Below, in pieces: positions 25,712 through 34,395 of a DNA stretch of 64,000 nt (the stretch's first letter is position 1; each line of letters begins with the position of its first letter). Location: the NCBI RefSeq assembly GCF_023541015.1, contig NZ_JALNPR010000002.1, positions 496,001-560,000 on the forward strand, given 5' to 3'. Under the pieces are notes generated by a model. That model had not been told where the DNA came from, searched no databases, and worked only from the letters and a program-made list of their open reading frames with translations. Position numbers and translations under genes: made by a program. The stretch comes from Marivivens donghaensis (GTDB taxonomy: Bacteria > Pseudomonadota > Alphaproteobacteria > Rhodobacterales > Rhodobacteraceae).

Positions 25712-26881
25712 ATGAATTTCGACGAAATCATCGACCGTCGCGGAACCCATAACGTCAAATGGGACGAGATGCAGGCCATCTATGGTGTATCTCCTGATGA
25801 TGGCCTCGCAATGTGGGTCGCCGACATGGACTTTGCCGCGCCCGATTGCGTGCGTGACGCAATCCGCAATCAAGCAAACCACGGCGTGATGGGATATTTC
25901 GGAAACGACGGCCCTTATCGCGACGCGATTTGCTGGTGGATGGAAAACCGCCATGGATGGAGCGTCGATCCGAAATCAATCTTCACCACACATGGTCTGG
26001 TCAACGGCACAGCGCTGTGTGTTGACGCGTTCACCAATGTCGGCGACGGCGTTGTCCTATTTACCCCCGTTTACCATGCCTTTGCCCGCGTCATTCGTGC
26101 GGCTGGTCGCAACGTGGTCGAATGCCAACTGGTGAACAACAACGGTCGGTATGAATACGATTTCGACGCCTATGATGCTCAGATGACGGGTTCGGAAAGA
26201 ATGGTCATTCTTTGCTCTCCCCACAATCCGGGGGGCCGCGTTTGGTCAAAGGCAGAGCTAGAGGCCGTCGCGGCCTTTGCAAAACGGCATGACCTAGTCC
26301 TCGTATCGGACGAGATTCACCACGACCTGATTATGCCTGGTCACACGCACATCCCAATGACCAAGATCGACGGGATTGAAGACCGTCTCGTCATGATGAC
26401 CGCGACGACCAAGACGTTTAACATCGCGGGGAGCCATTCTGGCAATGTGATCATCGCTGACCCTGACCTACGCGCAAAATTCGCCGCTCGGATGGCTGCG
26501 CTTGGCCTCTCGCCCAACTCATTCGGATTATTCATGGCCATGGCCGCCTACTCACCAGGAGGGGCCGCGTGGGTCGATGAACTTTGCGTCTATTTGGACG
26601 GAAATCGCCGCCTCTTTGACGAAGGCGTCAATGCGATCCCCGGGGTGAAATCGATGGCGCTGGAATCGACTTACCTCGCTTGGGTCGATTTTGAAGGCAC
26701 AGGGATGGCTCGGGACGAATTCACAACTCGCGTCCAGTCCGTCGCCAAAATCGCACCGAACCATGGACCAAGCTTTGGCCTCGGCGGCGACAACTTCCTG
26801 CGCTTCAACCTTGCGACACCGCGGTCGCGAATTGAAGACGCGGTAGAGCGGCTCAAAGCAGCGTTTTCAGATCTGCAGTAA
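25712..26881 (+). CDS. patB: PatB/MalY-type PLP aminotransferase (probable cystathionine beta-lyase)
   Basis: This 389-aa fold-type I PLP enzyme has the MalY/PatB opening (FDEIIDRRGTHNVKWDEM then LAMWVADMDFAAP). It also shows CSPHNPGGRVWSKAEL (Asn and Pro of the PLP pocket), VSDEIHHDLIMPGHTH (Asp for the pyridine nitrogen) and the PLP lysine in TATTKTFNIAGSHSG. Members cleave cystathionine or cysteine, feeding methionine synthesis or sulfur release. The start at 25712 has a GGAG site. It is divergent from def across a gap of about 105 bp. Substrate is a family-based inference. Confidence 0.88.
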   Translation: MNFDEIIDRRGTHNVKWDEMQAIYGVSPDDGLAMWVADMDFAAPDCVRDAIRNQANHGVMGYFGNDGPYRDAICWWMENRHGWSVDPKSIFTTHGLVNGTALCVDAFTNVGDGVVLFTPVYHAFARVIRAAGRNVVECQLVNNNGRYEYDFDAYDAQMTGSERMVILCSPHNPGGRVWSKAELEAVAAFAKRHDLVLVSDEIHHDLIMPGHTHIPMTKIDGIEDRLVMMTATTKTFNIAGSHSGNVIIADPDLRAKFAARMAALGLSPNSFGLFMAMAAYSPGGAAWVDELCVYLDGNRRLFDEGVNAIPGVKSMALESTYLAWVDFEGTGMARDEFTTRVQSVAKIAPNHGPSFGLGGDNFLRFNLATPRSRIEDAVERLKAAFSDLQ

Positions 26882-26933
26882 CGATTCGGAAAGCTGGGGT
26901 GAGGGAACCATGCCCCAGCTCTGCACCTCCAGT

Positions 26934-27284
26934 TTAGCTGCTGGTGAGATATCCAGCGGGCAGCTCACGAGCGCGCACGAAATCGGCAGCGGGGCCGTCC
27001 GCGGCAGCCTGATGCCATTTAAAATCGAACACACGTTCGCCTTCTTCTTCACGCGATGTGACCACTAGGGCTTGGTACATATACTTGGGGCCGTCATAGA
27101 TCTTGACGTGACCACGCAACTTTGGCGCGTCTTTAGCATCCATAGCAAAGCCAGTGTCCCACATGCGAAGGATACGATAGACGTCATCACCGTCATGAAC
27201 ACAGAGGCGCGACGACCGCAACAATGCGGCGCGGCGAGCATCTTCAAGACCTTGGCGAACGGCTTCGGGTAGAAATTCGGACAT
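26934..27284 (-). CDS. Conserved hypothetical protein
   Basis: This 116-aa protein starts at the ATG at 27284 (MSEFLPEAVRQGLEDARRAAL), behind a strong GGAGGAG site; the open frame above it is not needed. It is soluble and mixed alpha/beta. It has a helical start, a central SRLCVHDGDDVYRILRMWDTGFAMD and a strand-rich RGHVKIYDGPKYMYQALVVTSREEEGERVFDFKWH, ending PAGYLTSS. I do not recognise a characterised family. It lies 100 bp downstream of cobM on the same strand and could be the last gene of that transcript, but nothing in the sequence ties it to cobalamin. Confidence 0.75.
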   Translation of the reverse strand: MSEFLPEAVRQGLEDARRAALLRSSRLCVHDGDDVYRILRMWDTGFAMDAKDAPKLRGHVKIYDGPKYMYQALVVTSREEEGERVFDFKWHQAAADGPAADFVRARELPAGYLTSS

Positions 27285-27384
27285 GGGCGTCTCCTCCAGA
27301 CTTGGATAGGATGATGAGCTTAATAAAAAGCAAATCAACCTATCCATTTGTGCCTGTTGCAAAATTTCCACAGGAAACGTCGCG

Positions 27385-28152
27385 TTACGCCTTCGCTTTG
27401 GGCCGTAGAACGTGCGGACGCGCCGCGTCATAAAGGGCCGAGTCAGGGAAACCATGCCCCCCACCAAGGGCAGGTCCTGCAAGGATCAGAGCCGTCCGCG
27501 TGATCTTTGCATCGCGCACTTTGGCATGGATGTCAGAGATTGTTCCACGGATGATCATCTGGTCGGGCCAACCAACGCGATACACAACCGCAACGGGACA
27601 ATCGGCGCCGTAATAGGGCGCAAGCTGACGTTCGATTTCGCGAAGCGCACGGATGCCAAGGTGGATCGCGAGGGTCGCACCCGTCTTTGCAAAGTTCTCC
27701 AGCGTTTCGCCTGCAGGCATCGACGTCGACTTCATCGACATGCGAGTGAGCACGATCGACTGCGCAAGCTCAGGGATTGTCAACTCTTGACCGAGCGCCG
27801 CAGCAGCAGCGGCATAAGCTGGCACACCCGGTACGATCTGATAGTCGATATTGTCAGCCTTCAGACGGCGGATCTGTTCAGCAATCGCTCCGTAAAGAGA
27901 CGGGTCGCCCGAGTGGACGCGCGCGACATTCTCTCCACGTTGATGAGCAGCCACGATCTCTGCGTGCGTTTCATCCAGCGTCATCGGCGCGGTATCCATG
28001 ACACGCGCACCTTCAGGCGCACAGGCGACGACTTGCTCGGGGACCAACGAACCCGCGTAGAGACACACAGGGCATTCGCCAATCAAACGCTGCGCTTTGA
28101 TCGTGAGCAGTTCTGGATCACCCGGTCCAGCACCGATGAAAAATACGGTCAT
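27385..28152 (-). CDS. cobM: Precorrin-4 C11-methyltransferase
   Basis: This 255-aa SAM-dependent tetrapyrrole methylase adds the C11 methyl group in corrin ring synthesis. It has the class III methylase pattern: VFFIGAGPGDPELLTIKAQRLI, CLYAGSLVP (the CobM/CbiF Y-A-G-S-L signature), VARVHSGDPSLYGAIAEQ and YQIVPGVPAYAAAAAALGQELTIPE. It is the last cob gene of the minus-strand operon. Its start overlaps the cobJ stop by 4 bp, indicating translational coupling. Confidence 0.95.
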   Translation of the reverse strand: MTVFFIGAGPGDPELLTIKAQRLIGECPVCLYAGSLVPEQVVACAPEGARVMDTAPMTLDETHAEIVAAHQRGENVARVHSGDPSLYGAIAEQIRRLKADNIDYQIVPGVPAYAAAAAALGQELTIPELAQSIVLTRMSMKSTSMPAGETLENFAKTGATLAIHLGIRALREIERQLAPYYGADCPVAVVYRVGWPDQMIIRGTISDIHAKVRDAKITRTALILAGPALGGGHGFPDSALYDAARPHVLRPKAKA

Positions 28153-29954
28153 TTGGAATTCCTTTCACCGCTCAGGTCGCCATCAATTTTGCGAGCATAC
28201 CCACGGGGCGTGAACATACGTGGGCCTTCGCCCAATTGAGCCAGACGGCTATTTGACGAACCAACCAGAACAACAGTCAACATATCGACTTCATCCACCT
28301 CAAGGTCGGCAAGACGGCGATAGCGAACATATTCTTCGGGACGGCCAAGCGAGGACGCCAGCATCACGGGCGTATCCGCAGGGCGGTGCTGCAACAGGAT
28401 ATCACGTGCTTCAGCCAACAATGTGCGGCGTGTTTTCGAAACGGGGTTGTAGAACGCGATGACAAAGTCGCCCTCGGCGGCGGCGTGGAGACGGCGAATA
28501 ATATCATCACGCGGTGTCAGAAGGTCAGAAAGCGAAATCGTGCAGAAGTCATGACCCAGCGGCGCACCAGCCCGAGCTGCCGCACCCTGAAGCGCAGAAA
28601 CACCCGGCGAACAAACGACATCAACACGACGTGCAGCATCAGAAACGCCGAGGGCTTCTGGCGAACGGTCCAGCAATTCGAACGTCAGCGCACCCATCGC
28701 ATAGATGCCCGCATCGCCCGAACAAACCAACGCAACGTTGCGCCCTTCGCCAGCGCGTTCTAGCGCATAACGGCAACGATCCTCTTCACCGCCGAGCGGG
28801 AAATCGCTGCGAATTTTTCCATGTGCGAGCGGGCCGAGAAGATCAATATACAATCCGTAACCAACCAGTTCATCGGCCTCCGCGACCAATTTGGACACTT
28901 CAGGCGTCCTCCATGTCGCCTGCCCAGGCCCAATGCCAACGACCGATAGACGACCACGGGAACGGCCCTTCATTTCGGTGATCGGAGCATTAGCGCGTGC
29001 AATCGCACAAGTCGTATTTGCGGCCTTTGTCTTCTCAACAACCAGCTTACCGTCAGATGCCGCCAGAGCTGCACCTTCGGACACGCCGTGGCAGCCGACT
29101 TCGGCGAATACGACATCAGACGGGTTCGCGATCTTCTGTGCTTCGAGCTCTTCCGCTGTGAACAAACGCAACGGCACTCCAAGACGTTTGGCCACTGTGT
29201 TCATCGCAGGCTCATCACCTTTGAGGTCAATGGTCGCGACACAGGCCACCGCACCCTGTGCGATACCTGCGTTTTGCAGGGTCGTCGTCACAAGAGACCA
29301 AAGTTCTTCAGCATCGGCATTGCGCGCGCACCCGACCCCGACGACATAGGTCTGAGGATGGTAAACCAGCGTTTTCGCGTTTCCTTCCACAGGTGCCTCA
29401 GACACGACGAGATTGACCGCACCCCCATTGGCTTCGAGGTCGAAAATGTTCTCGCCAGTCAGCGAAATCCCTTCGCCTGCAAGAATAGCCGCCATCGCGT
29501 CTTTGGCGTCCAGCGGGTTGGCCAGACGATAGCCAGCGGGCGGCGCGTCAAGCGCAACACCGATCGCAACATCACCTGCGGTGGTAACGGCAGCTTTGGC
29601 CTCCAGAACAGTCGCAATCTCTTGCGCCAGACGGTTCGCGCCACGATGACCACCCAACAACGGAATCACGACAGAACCGTCATCGCTAACTGAAAGGACG
29701 GGGGGGTCGCTGCGCTTATCCGACAAAAGCGGGGCAACGGCACGGATCAAAATACCAGAGGCACAGACACCAATGATCGGAACACCCGCAGCGAACAAAT
29801 CACGCGCATGATCCAACGCATTTCCGAAATACGCATCCGCTTGGTCGACACGGCCTTCGCGACCATGGACGGCCAAACCCAAGGCAGCGGCGACTTTATG
29901 CGCCACGGCCTCACCAGAGCGCGAAAGCGCCATCACAACAGGTTTTACAGCCAC
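28149..29954 (-). CDS. cobJ: CbiG-CobJ fusion (precorrin-3B C17-methyltransferase with N-terminal CbiG domain)
   Basis: This 601-aa protein joins two B12 proteins. Residues 1-325 are CbiG-like: a middle segment GVCASGILIRAVAPLL...GGHRGANRLAQEIA (64-113) and a CobE/CbiG C-terminal part (VVGVGCARNADAEEL, GCHGVSEGAAL, 204-320). From about 334 it is the CobJ methylase (GRLSVVGIGPGQATWRTPEV, VALVCSGDAGIYAMG, VCSPGVSALQGAAARAGAPLGHDFCTISLSDLLTP). CobJ methylates C17 and contracts the ring. In the anaerobic route CbiG opens the ring-A lactone, while aerobic pathways usually keep only CobE. The stop overlaps cobM by 4 bp and the start overlaps cobI by 10 bp. Confidence 0.93.
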   Translation of the reverse strand: MAVKPVVMALSRSGEAVAHKVAAALGLAVHGREGRVDQADAYFGNALDHARDLFAAGVPIIGVCASGILIRAVAPLLSDKRSDPPVLSVSDDGSVVIPLLGGHRGANRLAQEIATVLEAKAAVTTAGDVAIGVALDAPPAGYRLANPLDAKDAMAAILAGEGISLTGENIFDLEANGGAVNLVVSEAPVEGNAKTLVYHPQTYVVGVGCARNADAEELWSLVTTTLQNAGIAQGAVACVATIDLKGDEPAMNTVAKRLGVPLRLFTAEELEAQKIANPSDVVFAEVGCHGVSEGAALAASDGKLVVEKTKAANTTCAIARANAPITEMKGRSRGRLSVVGIGPGQATWRTPEVSKLVAEADELVGYGLYIDLLGPLAHGKIRSDFPLGGEEDRCRYALERAGEGRNVALVCSGDAGIYAMGALTFELLDRSPEALGVSDAARRVDVVCSPGVSALQGAAARAGAPLGHDFCTISLSDLLTPRDDIIRRLHAAAEGDFVIAFYNPVSKTRRTLLAEARDILLQHRPADTPVMLASSLGRPEEYVRYRRLADLEVDEVDMLTVVLVGSSNSRLAQLGEGPRMFTPRGYARKIDGDLSGERNSK

Positions 29955-30646
29955 GGGTCGGCTCCCTTTGTCAGAAGTATCATTGAGAAGTAAGGCGCAT
30001 TTTCCGGCGCATCGCGGAGCGGAAGGACGACTTGATTTTGTAAGGTCGCGCGTTCAATGTAGGTGGCATGTTCGACCAGCCCCAAATCACTAATTACCGC
30101 ACGAATTTTGGCCAAGTGACGGCCAACTTTCATAATTGCCACACTTTCTGCGCCAGTAATTCGCGAACGAAGTTCATCTTCGGGTAGCGGACCAGGCAGC
30201 ACGGTTAAGCGTTCATTGCGGGCAACCAAGGGCCGACCGGCGACAGAGGCACATGCAGTGATCGACGTCACACCGGGAACGACTTCGCATTTAAATCTGT
30301 CGGACAAGCGAGCGTAGAGATACATGAAAGAGCCGTAGAAAAACGGATCGCCTTCGCAGAGAACGACAACGTCCTGCCCTGCCTCCAACGCCTCCGCAAT
30401 CTGCGCGGCGCCTACGTCGTAGGCCGCTTGCGCAGGGCCCCGTTCGGTCGTCATCGGGACTTCCATGACGATCTCTTTTGCATCCGCAGAAATCAAATCA
30501 GCAGCGATCGAACGCGCGAAGCTCTCGCCACCAACAAGCGCAGGATAGGCGACAACGCGTGCTCCCTCGATCAGGCGAGCGGCGCGCAAGGTTATCAAGT
30601 CGGGCGCGCCTGGCCCGAGGCCAACACCGTAGAGAATTCCGGTCAT
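29945..30646 (-). CDS. cobI: Precorrin-2 C20-methyltransferase
   Basis: This 233-aa methylase acts at C20 of precorrin-2 (or cobalt-factor II in CbiL enzymes). The sequence begins GILYGVGLGPGAPDLITLRAARLIEGARVVAYP, typical of CobI/CbiL. It continues VVLCEGDPFFYGSFMYLYARL and CEVVPGVTSITACASVAGRPL. Sequence alone does not say whether the substrate already carries cobalt, a point of interest because both CbiX and CobN are encoded nearby. It lies between cobL (4-bp overlap) and cbiG/cobJ (10-bp overlap). Confidence 0.94.
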   Translation of the reverse strand: MTGILYGVGLGPGAPDLITLRAARLIEGARVVAYPALVGGESFARSIAADLISADAKEIVMEVPMTTERGPAQAAYDVGAAQIAEALEAGQDVVVLCEGDPFFYGSFMYLYARLSDRFKCEVVPGVTSITACASVAGRPLVARNERLTVLPGPLPEDELRSRITGAESVAIMKVGRHLAKIRAVISDLGLVEHATYIERATLQNQVVLPLRDAPENAPYFSMILLTKGADPWL

Positions 30647-31839
30647 GATTTAACGATGCTCCATTGGGTCACGGTCATTGCCGGTCGCCAGCCCGTTAGG
30701 CGGCCGACTGGCTCTGCTCGTTCAACCGAGAGGCGGATCAATTGCCCGCCAAATTTCGAATGTAGGTCGCGCAATACGGCTTCGGTTTCGAGGGTAACGG
30801 CGTTCGCAACGAAACGACCGAGGCTGGACAATGCGTCCCACGCGATCTCGAAGGTCTCTTGGGTCAAGCCACCGCCGACAAAGACCGCATCTGGTGTCGG
30901 CAATCCATCCAAACACTCAGGTGCACAACCCTCAATCACGGTTAACCGGGGTGCCCCCAGTGACAAAGCATTCTGGGTCGCGAGGGCGATGCGATCCGCC
31001 CGAGGTTCAACCCCAAATGCCACCGCATCCCGTGCGCCACGCATCCATTCAATCGCAACCGACCCGCTTCCGCAGCCGATGTCCCAAAGGACCGCACCAC
31101 GCATCGGCATGAGTTTGGCCAAGGTGATTGCCCGGACTTCTTGTTTCGTCATTGTTCCGTCAGAGGCGAACGCATCATCAGGCAGCCCCATCAGTGGCAA
31201 CACTTGCGCGCCCTCGCCCGCAATGCATTCAACGGCCATACTGTTGAAGTCAGGGACAACGTGATTCCATTCAGAGGCAATCCCGTCAAATCGCGCTTCC
31301 CGATCACCGCCCAGCGCACCGAACACCGTGATCCTAGACGCACCATAGCCACGCGCTGTCAAAATTTCCGCAACTTCCGAAGGCGTTTGCGCACCCGTCG
31401 TTAACAAAAGCAAACGCGCATTAGGCCGAATAAAAGGGATCATCTGTTGAACAGGTCGCCCGTGGACGGTCAGCGTTTCGAGGTCGGCAAGGCTCCACCC
31501 CATTCGAACGGCAAGCCACTGGAATGCCGAAAGCTGTGGATGAAAAACCACCTCCTCCGCTTCGAAAGACTTCGCGATTTTTGGCCCCACCGAATACCAA
31601 AGCGGATCACCCGTCGCCAAAACAACGACCTTCTTACCGCGATGTGTGCGAATGGTGTCGATCAACGCGTCAAACGGAGACGGCCACGCTATCCGCTCTG
31701 CCTTGAGGTTAGGGGTCAGCCCATGATGACGTTCACCACCGATCACGACGTCGGCCTGCTCCACCGTCGTACGGGTGACAGGCGTTAGACCATCCATCCC
31801 GTCTTCACCGATCCCAACGATGTTGAGCCAAGCGGTCAT
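30643..31839 (-). CDS. cobL: Precorrin-6Y C5,15-methyltransferase (decarboxylating)
   Basis: This 398-aa bifunctional enzyme is a CbiE-CbiT fusion. The N-terminal half is a class III methylase (LNIVGIGEDGMDGLTPVTR, VVLATGDPLWYSVGPKI), which methylates C5. The C-terminal half is a Rossmann methyltransferase (MTKQEVRAITLAKLMPMRGAVLWDIGCGSGSVAIEW), which methylates C15 and removes the C12 acetate carboxyl. The fused form is usual in the aerobic pathway. It overlaps both cobH and cobI by 4 bp. Confidence 0.96.
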   Translation of the reverse strand: MTAWLNIVGIGEDGMDGLTPVTRTTVEQADVVIGGERHHGLTPNLKAERIAWPSPFDALIDTIRTHRGKKVVVLATGDPLWYSVGPKIAKSFEAEEVVFHPQLSAFQWLAVRMGWSLADLETLTVHGRPVQQMIPFIRPNARLLLLTTGAQTPSEVAEILTARGYGASRITVFGALGGDREARFDGIASEWNHVVPDFNSMAVECIAGEGAQVLPLMGLPDDAFASDGTMTKQEVRAITLAKLMPMRGAVLWDIGCGSGSVAIEWMRGARDAVAFGVEPRADRIALATQNALSLGAPRLTVIEGCAPECLDGLPTPDAVFVGGGLTQETFEIAWDALSSLGRFVANAVTLETEAVLRDLHSKFGGQLIRLSVERAEPVGRLTGWRPAMTVTQWSIVKS

Positions 31840-32474
31840 ATCCGTTCCTCTGGCAGACCTGCAGCGAGGGCGTTGACCGCAGCGGATGCCATCGCAGATC
31901 CACCTTTGCGGCCCTTAAGGGCAACAAAATCAATGCCACGAGAATTAGCAGCGAGTTCTGCTTTTGACTCAGCAGCGCCAATGAAGCCAACGGGGAAGCC
32001 TAGGATGACAGCAGGTTTTGGAAAACCCTCATCGATCAGTTCAAGCAGGTGAAAAAGGGCAGTCGGCGCATTACCGACGGCGACCACGGCGCCCTCGATA
32101 TGAGGTTCCCAGAGGCGAACCGCAGCGGCACTGCGGGTGTTCCCAATCTCTTGAGCCAATTCAGGCGTCCGAGGATCGTTCAGTGTCACGATCACGTCGT
32201 TCTGTGCTGGCAGATAGCGACGGATGATCCCTGCTCCGACCATCTCGCAGTCACACAGGATCGGCTTGCCCGACTGCAGCGCCGCATGACCCACGGAATA
32301 CACCGACGGAGTAAACGCAAGACGATCTGCGATTTCGACCATGCCACAGGAATGGATCAACCGCGTCACCAACGGCTGCATGTCCTGCGGGAATCGATCA
32401 AGGCGCGCCTCTTTGCGCACAGTGGCAAAGCTCTGCGCGTAAATCGCGGATGGGTCTTTTTCGTATGGGCGCAT
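31836..32474 (-). CDS. cobH: Precorrin-8X methylmutase
   Basis: This 212-aa enzyme moves the C11 methyl to C12, giving hydrogenobyrinic acid. The catalytic His lies in PLVTRLIHSCGMVEIADRLAF (residues 34-54). It is followed by GKPILCDCEMVGAGIIRRYLP, GNAPTALFHLLELI and AVILGFPVGFIGAAESKAEL. All are family signatures, and the length is normal. It starts 69 bp after cbiX, the only real gap in this operon, and overlaps cobL by 4 bp. Confidence 0.96.
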   Translation of the reverse strand: MRPYEKDPSAIYAQSFATVRKEARLDRFPQDMQPLVTRLIHSCGMVEIADRLAFTPSVYSVGHAALQSGKPILCDCEMVGAGIIRRYLPAQNDVIVTLNDPRTPELAQEIGNTRSAAAVRLWEPHIEGAVVAVGNAPTALFHLLELIDEGFPKPAVILGFPVGFIGAAESKAELAANSRGIDFVALKGRKGGSAMASAAVNALAAGLPEERI

Positions 32475-32543
32475 GTGTGGGTTCCCTGTCAGGGCAGCGG
32501 CCGCCCCGACGCCTCGATCAGAGGGGTGGGGCGGGTGTGATAG

Positions 32544-33869
32544 TCAGGGCTTCTTTGATTTCAGCGCGCTCTTTGGACCCAAGGGGTGATCGGCGTGCGG
32601 ATAAGGAGCATGGTGATGGTCGTGCCCGTGATCATGCCCATGATGGTGGTGGTGATCGTGGTCATGATGGTGATGATGCCCATCATCGTGATGGTGGTGG
32701 TGCCCATGGTGATGATCGTGGTCATGGTGGTGATCATGGTCATGGTGATGGTGATGATGACCGTGGTCGTGATGGGTGTGTCCTTGCAGACGGCACAAGC
32801 CTGTACAGAAGGTATCGCACAGCGAACAGTCCGCAACGTTCGAACCCGGTGCGCTCGCCCCTTGGCCTTCCACATGGTGATGGTGGCTTTCTTGCACGGC
32901 ACCCACTTCGGCCTCAAAGCCGATCACTTCGGTGCGGTATTTGCACAATACGCAAGTCGGAGGGGGGACTTCGCCGTAGGCAGGATGGCCGCTCGCCTCA
33001 AGTGCCGCGCGACGCTCTTCAGGGGAAATCTGGCTCGCCTCACCGTCCTCAATCGCGAGCACCTGCGCGCGGAACGGGCATATACCGCAGTTCGGAACAG
33101 GAACGCTGCCCGTCTGTTCTTTGATACGTTCCGCAAAGGTTTCGAGAACCTTAGGGTGATCATTCAGATAGCCTGCTTTGACGAACTGGATGTCGCTGTG
33201 TTCAGCCGCAACCTGATCGGTAAAGCCGTAAATGCGGTCGATCAGAATGCCTGTGAACAAGAAGTATGGGAACACGACGACGCGCTTGTAGCCTAGCTTT
33301 GCAACATGCTGGAGGGCTGGTTCGACCAGCGGGAATGTGACGCCGGAATACCCGACCTCACACCAGCCAAATCCCATACCCTCCCAGAGCATACGAGCAA
33401 TCTTGGACACGTTGCTGTTCGCATCGGGGTCAGATGCACCGCGCCCAATCACGACCAAGCAGGTTTCGTGCATCGGCACATCACCAAGGTCCGCGTTGGC
33501 AGCATCAACGGCAGTCTGAATGCGATCTGCCGCCGCCGCGATCATCTTGGGATCGACGCCCAATTCACGACCATATTTCACGTCGATACCGTGCTTGGCC
33601 GCGTAGGTGTTCAGCACGGTGGGAATGTCGTTCTTAGAGTGCATCGCCGCAAAGAGCATACCCGGAACAGCGAGGATACGTTCGCAGCCAGCGTTCCGAA
33701 GATTATCGAGACCATCGCGGATCACAGGGTTCGCAAACTCGAGGTAGCCATAATCAACCATCCAGTCCGACGGCAGATAGGCGGGCAGCTTCTCGGCCAG
33801 CACTTTGAACTCATCAACTGCTGACTGGCTCCGCGAACCGTGGCCGCAGATCATTACACCCGTTTTCAT
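32544..33869 (-). CDS. cbiX: Sirohydrochlorin cobaltochelatase-like CbiX with Cys motifs and a His-rich tail
   Basis: This 441-aa protein has a duplicated CbiX/SirB chelatase core: VMICGHGSRSQSAVDEF (H10) and a second half with VVIGRGASDPDANSNVSK and VVVFPYFLFTGILIDRI. After residue 255 come Cys motifs C261-x2-C264, C306-x2-C309, C348-x2-C351, C355 and C359, compatible with an Fe-S cluster or metal site as in long CbiX. Residues 364-427 are almost only His, Asp and Gly, a metal-storage tail. CbiX inserts cobalt early, into sirohydrochlorin, which is at odds with CobN in the same region. The start overlaps the stop of the small upstream gene (ATGA). Confidence 0.92.
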   Translation of the reverse strand: MKTGVMICGHGSRSQSAVDEFKVLAEKLPAYLPSDWMVDYGYLEFANPVIRDGLDNLRNAGCERILAVPGMLFAAMHSKNDIPTVLNTYAAKHGIDVKYGRELGVDPKMIAAAADRIQTAVDAANADLGDVPMHETCLVVIGRGASDPDANSNVSKIARMLWEGMGFGWCEVGYSGVTFPLVEPALQHVAKLGYKRVVVFPYFLFTGILIDRIYGFTDQVAAEHSDIQFVKAGYLNDHPKVLETFAERIKEQTGSVPVPNCGICPFRAQVLAIEDGEASQISPEERRAALEASGHPAYGEVPPPTCVLCKYRTEVIGFEAEVGAVQESHHHHVEGQGASAPGSNVADCSLCDTFCTGLCRLQGHTHHDHGHHHHHHDHDHHHDHDHHHGHHHHHDDGHHHHHDHDHHHHHGHDHGHDHHHAPYPHADHPLGPKSALKSKKP

Positions 33870-34105
33870 GCTGGCACCTCTTCGCCTTCGACTTCTTCTT
33901 CGGTCTCTTCGTCAGCCTCTTTTGACGCCTTTTCAGCGTTTTCTTTACGCGCCTTCAAAGCCTCACGAAGCCCAAGCAGGATCGCAAGACCCAGCGCCGC
34001 ACCTGCCACCCAATGGTCGTGACCAGCCATCTCGCCCAAATGGCCCACGTGGGCCGAGGCGGCATTTGCCGTCAGCAAAAGGATAAGAGTAAGCGCGCTG
34101 CGCAT
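33866..34105 (-). CDS. Small His-containing membrane protein upstream of cbiX
   Basis: This 79-aa protein has a signal-like N-terminus (MRSALTLILLLTANAASA), then HVGHLGEMAGHDHW with three periplasmic His residues and one Met. A membrane helix follows (VAGAALGLAILLGL), then a highly charged cytoplasmic tail (KARKENAEKASKEADEETEEEVEGEEV). I believe such proteins (DUF6732-like) are common beside cbiX in Rhodobacterales. The His cluster hints at cobalt binding at the outer face. It is the first gene of the minus-strand cob operon and overlaps cbiX by 4 bp. Role is inferred from context only. Confidence 0.75.
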   Translation of the reverse strand: MRSALTLILLLTANAASAHVGHLGEMAGHDHWVAGAALGLAILLGLREALKARKENAEKASKEADEETEEEVEGEEVPA

Positions 34106-34395
34106 GGCGTGACCTCCGTTCCGATAAAGACCAGAGGACCGCGAAAGTGCGGGGATCGGACGACGTGAGCTTTGGTCCCAATTCAGGTCAACCGCCGCAC
34201 CACCAACCGCTCTGGCCTAGTTTAGGCTTCGTCTCGGGCCTTCCTACAGGGGTAGGGCATAGGGGGCAAACGGTTAAACGTCGCAGGGTAGATCGAAAAC
34301 GACCTGTGCGGTGACGCAAGGGACATGTTCGAACAGTTCAGTTGCCTGCGCAGGCCATTTGCCTATCTCTTAGTCCAAACACGAAAGGGCATAGG

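Noticed and set aside
25598-25954. Long N-terminal extension of def
   Set aside because: It overlaps the divergent aminotransferase gene and its promoter; deformylase homology begins at the ATGs at 25606/25597.
32561-33296. Met/Val/Ile-rich and His/Asp-rich frames opposite or out of frame with the cbiX tail
   Set aside because: They arise from reading CAT/CAC/GAT codon repeats in other frames, giving artificial hydrophobic or charged runs.
34106-34395. Possible cobalamin riboswitch upstream of the minus-strand cob operon
   Set aside because: The strand shows CCCCGCAC and GCCAGAG fragments, but no GCCACTG core or AGCCAGGAGACC-type B12 box.
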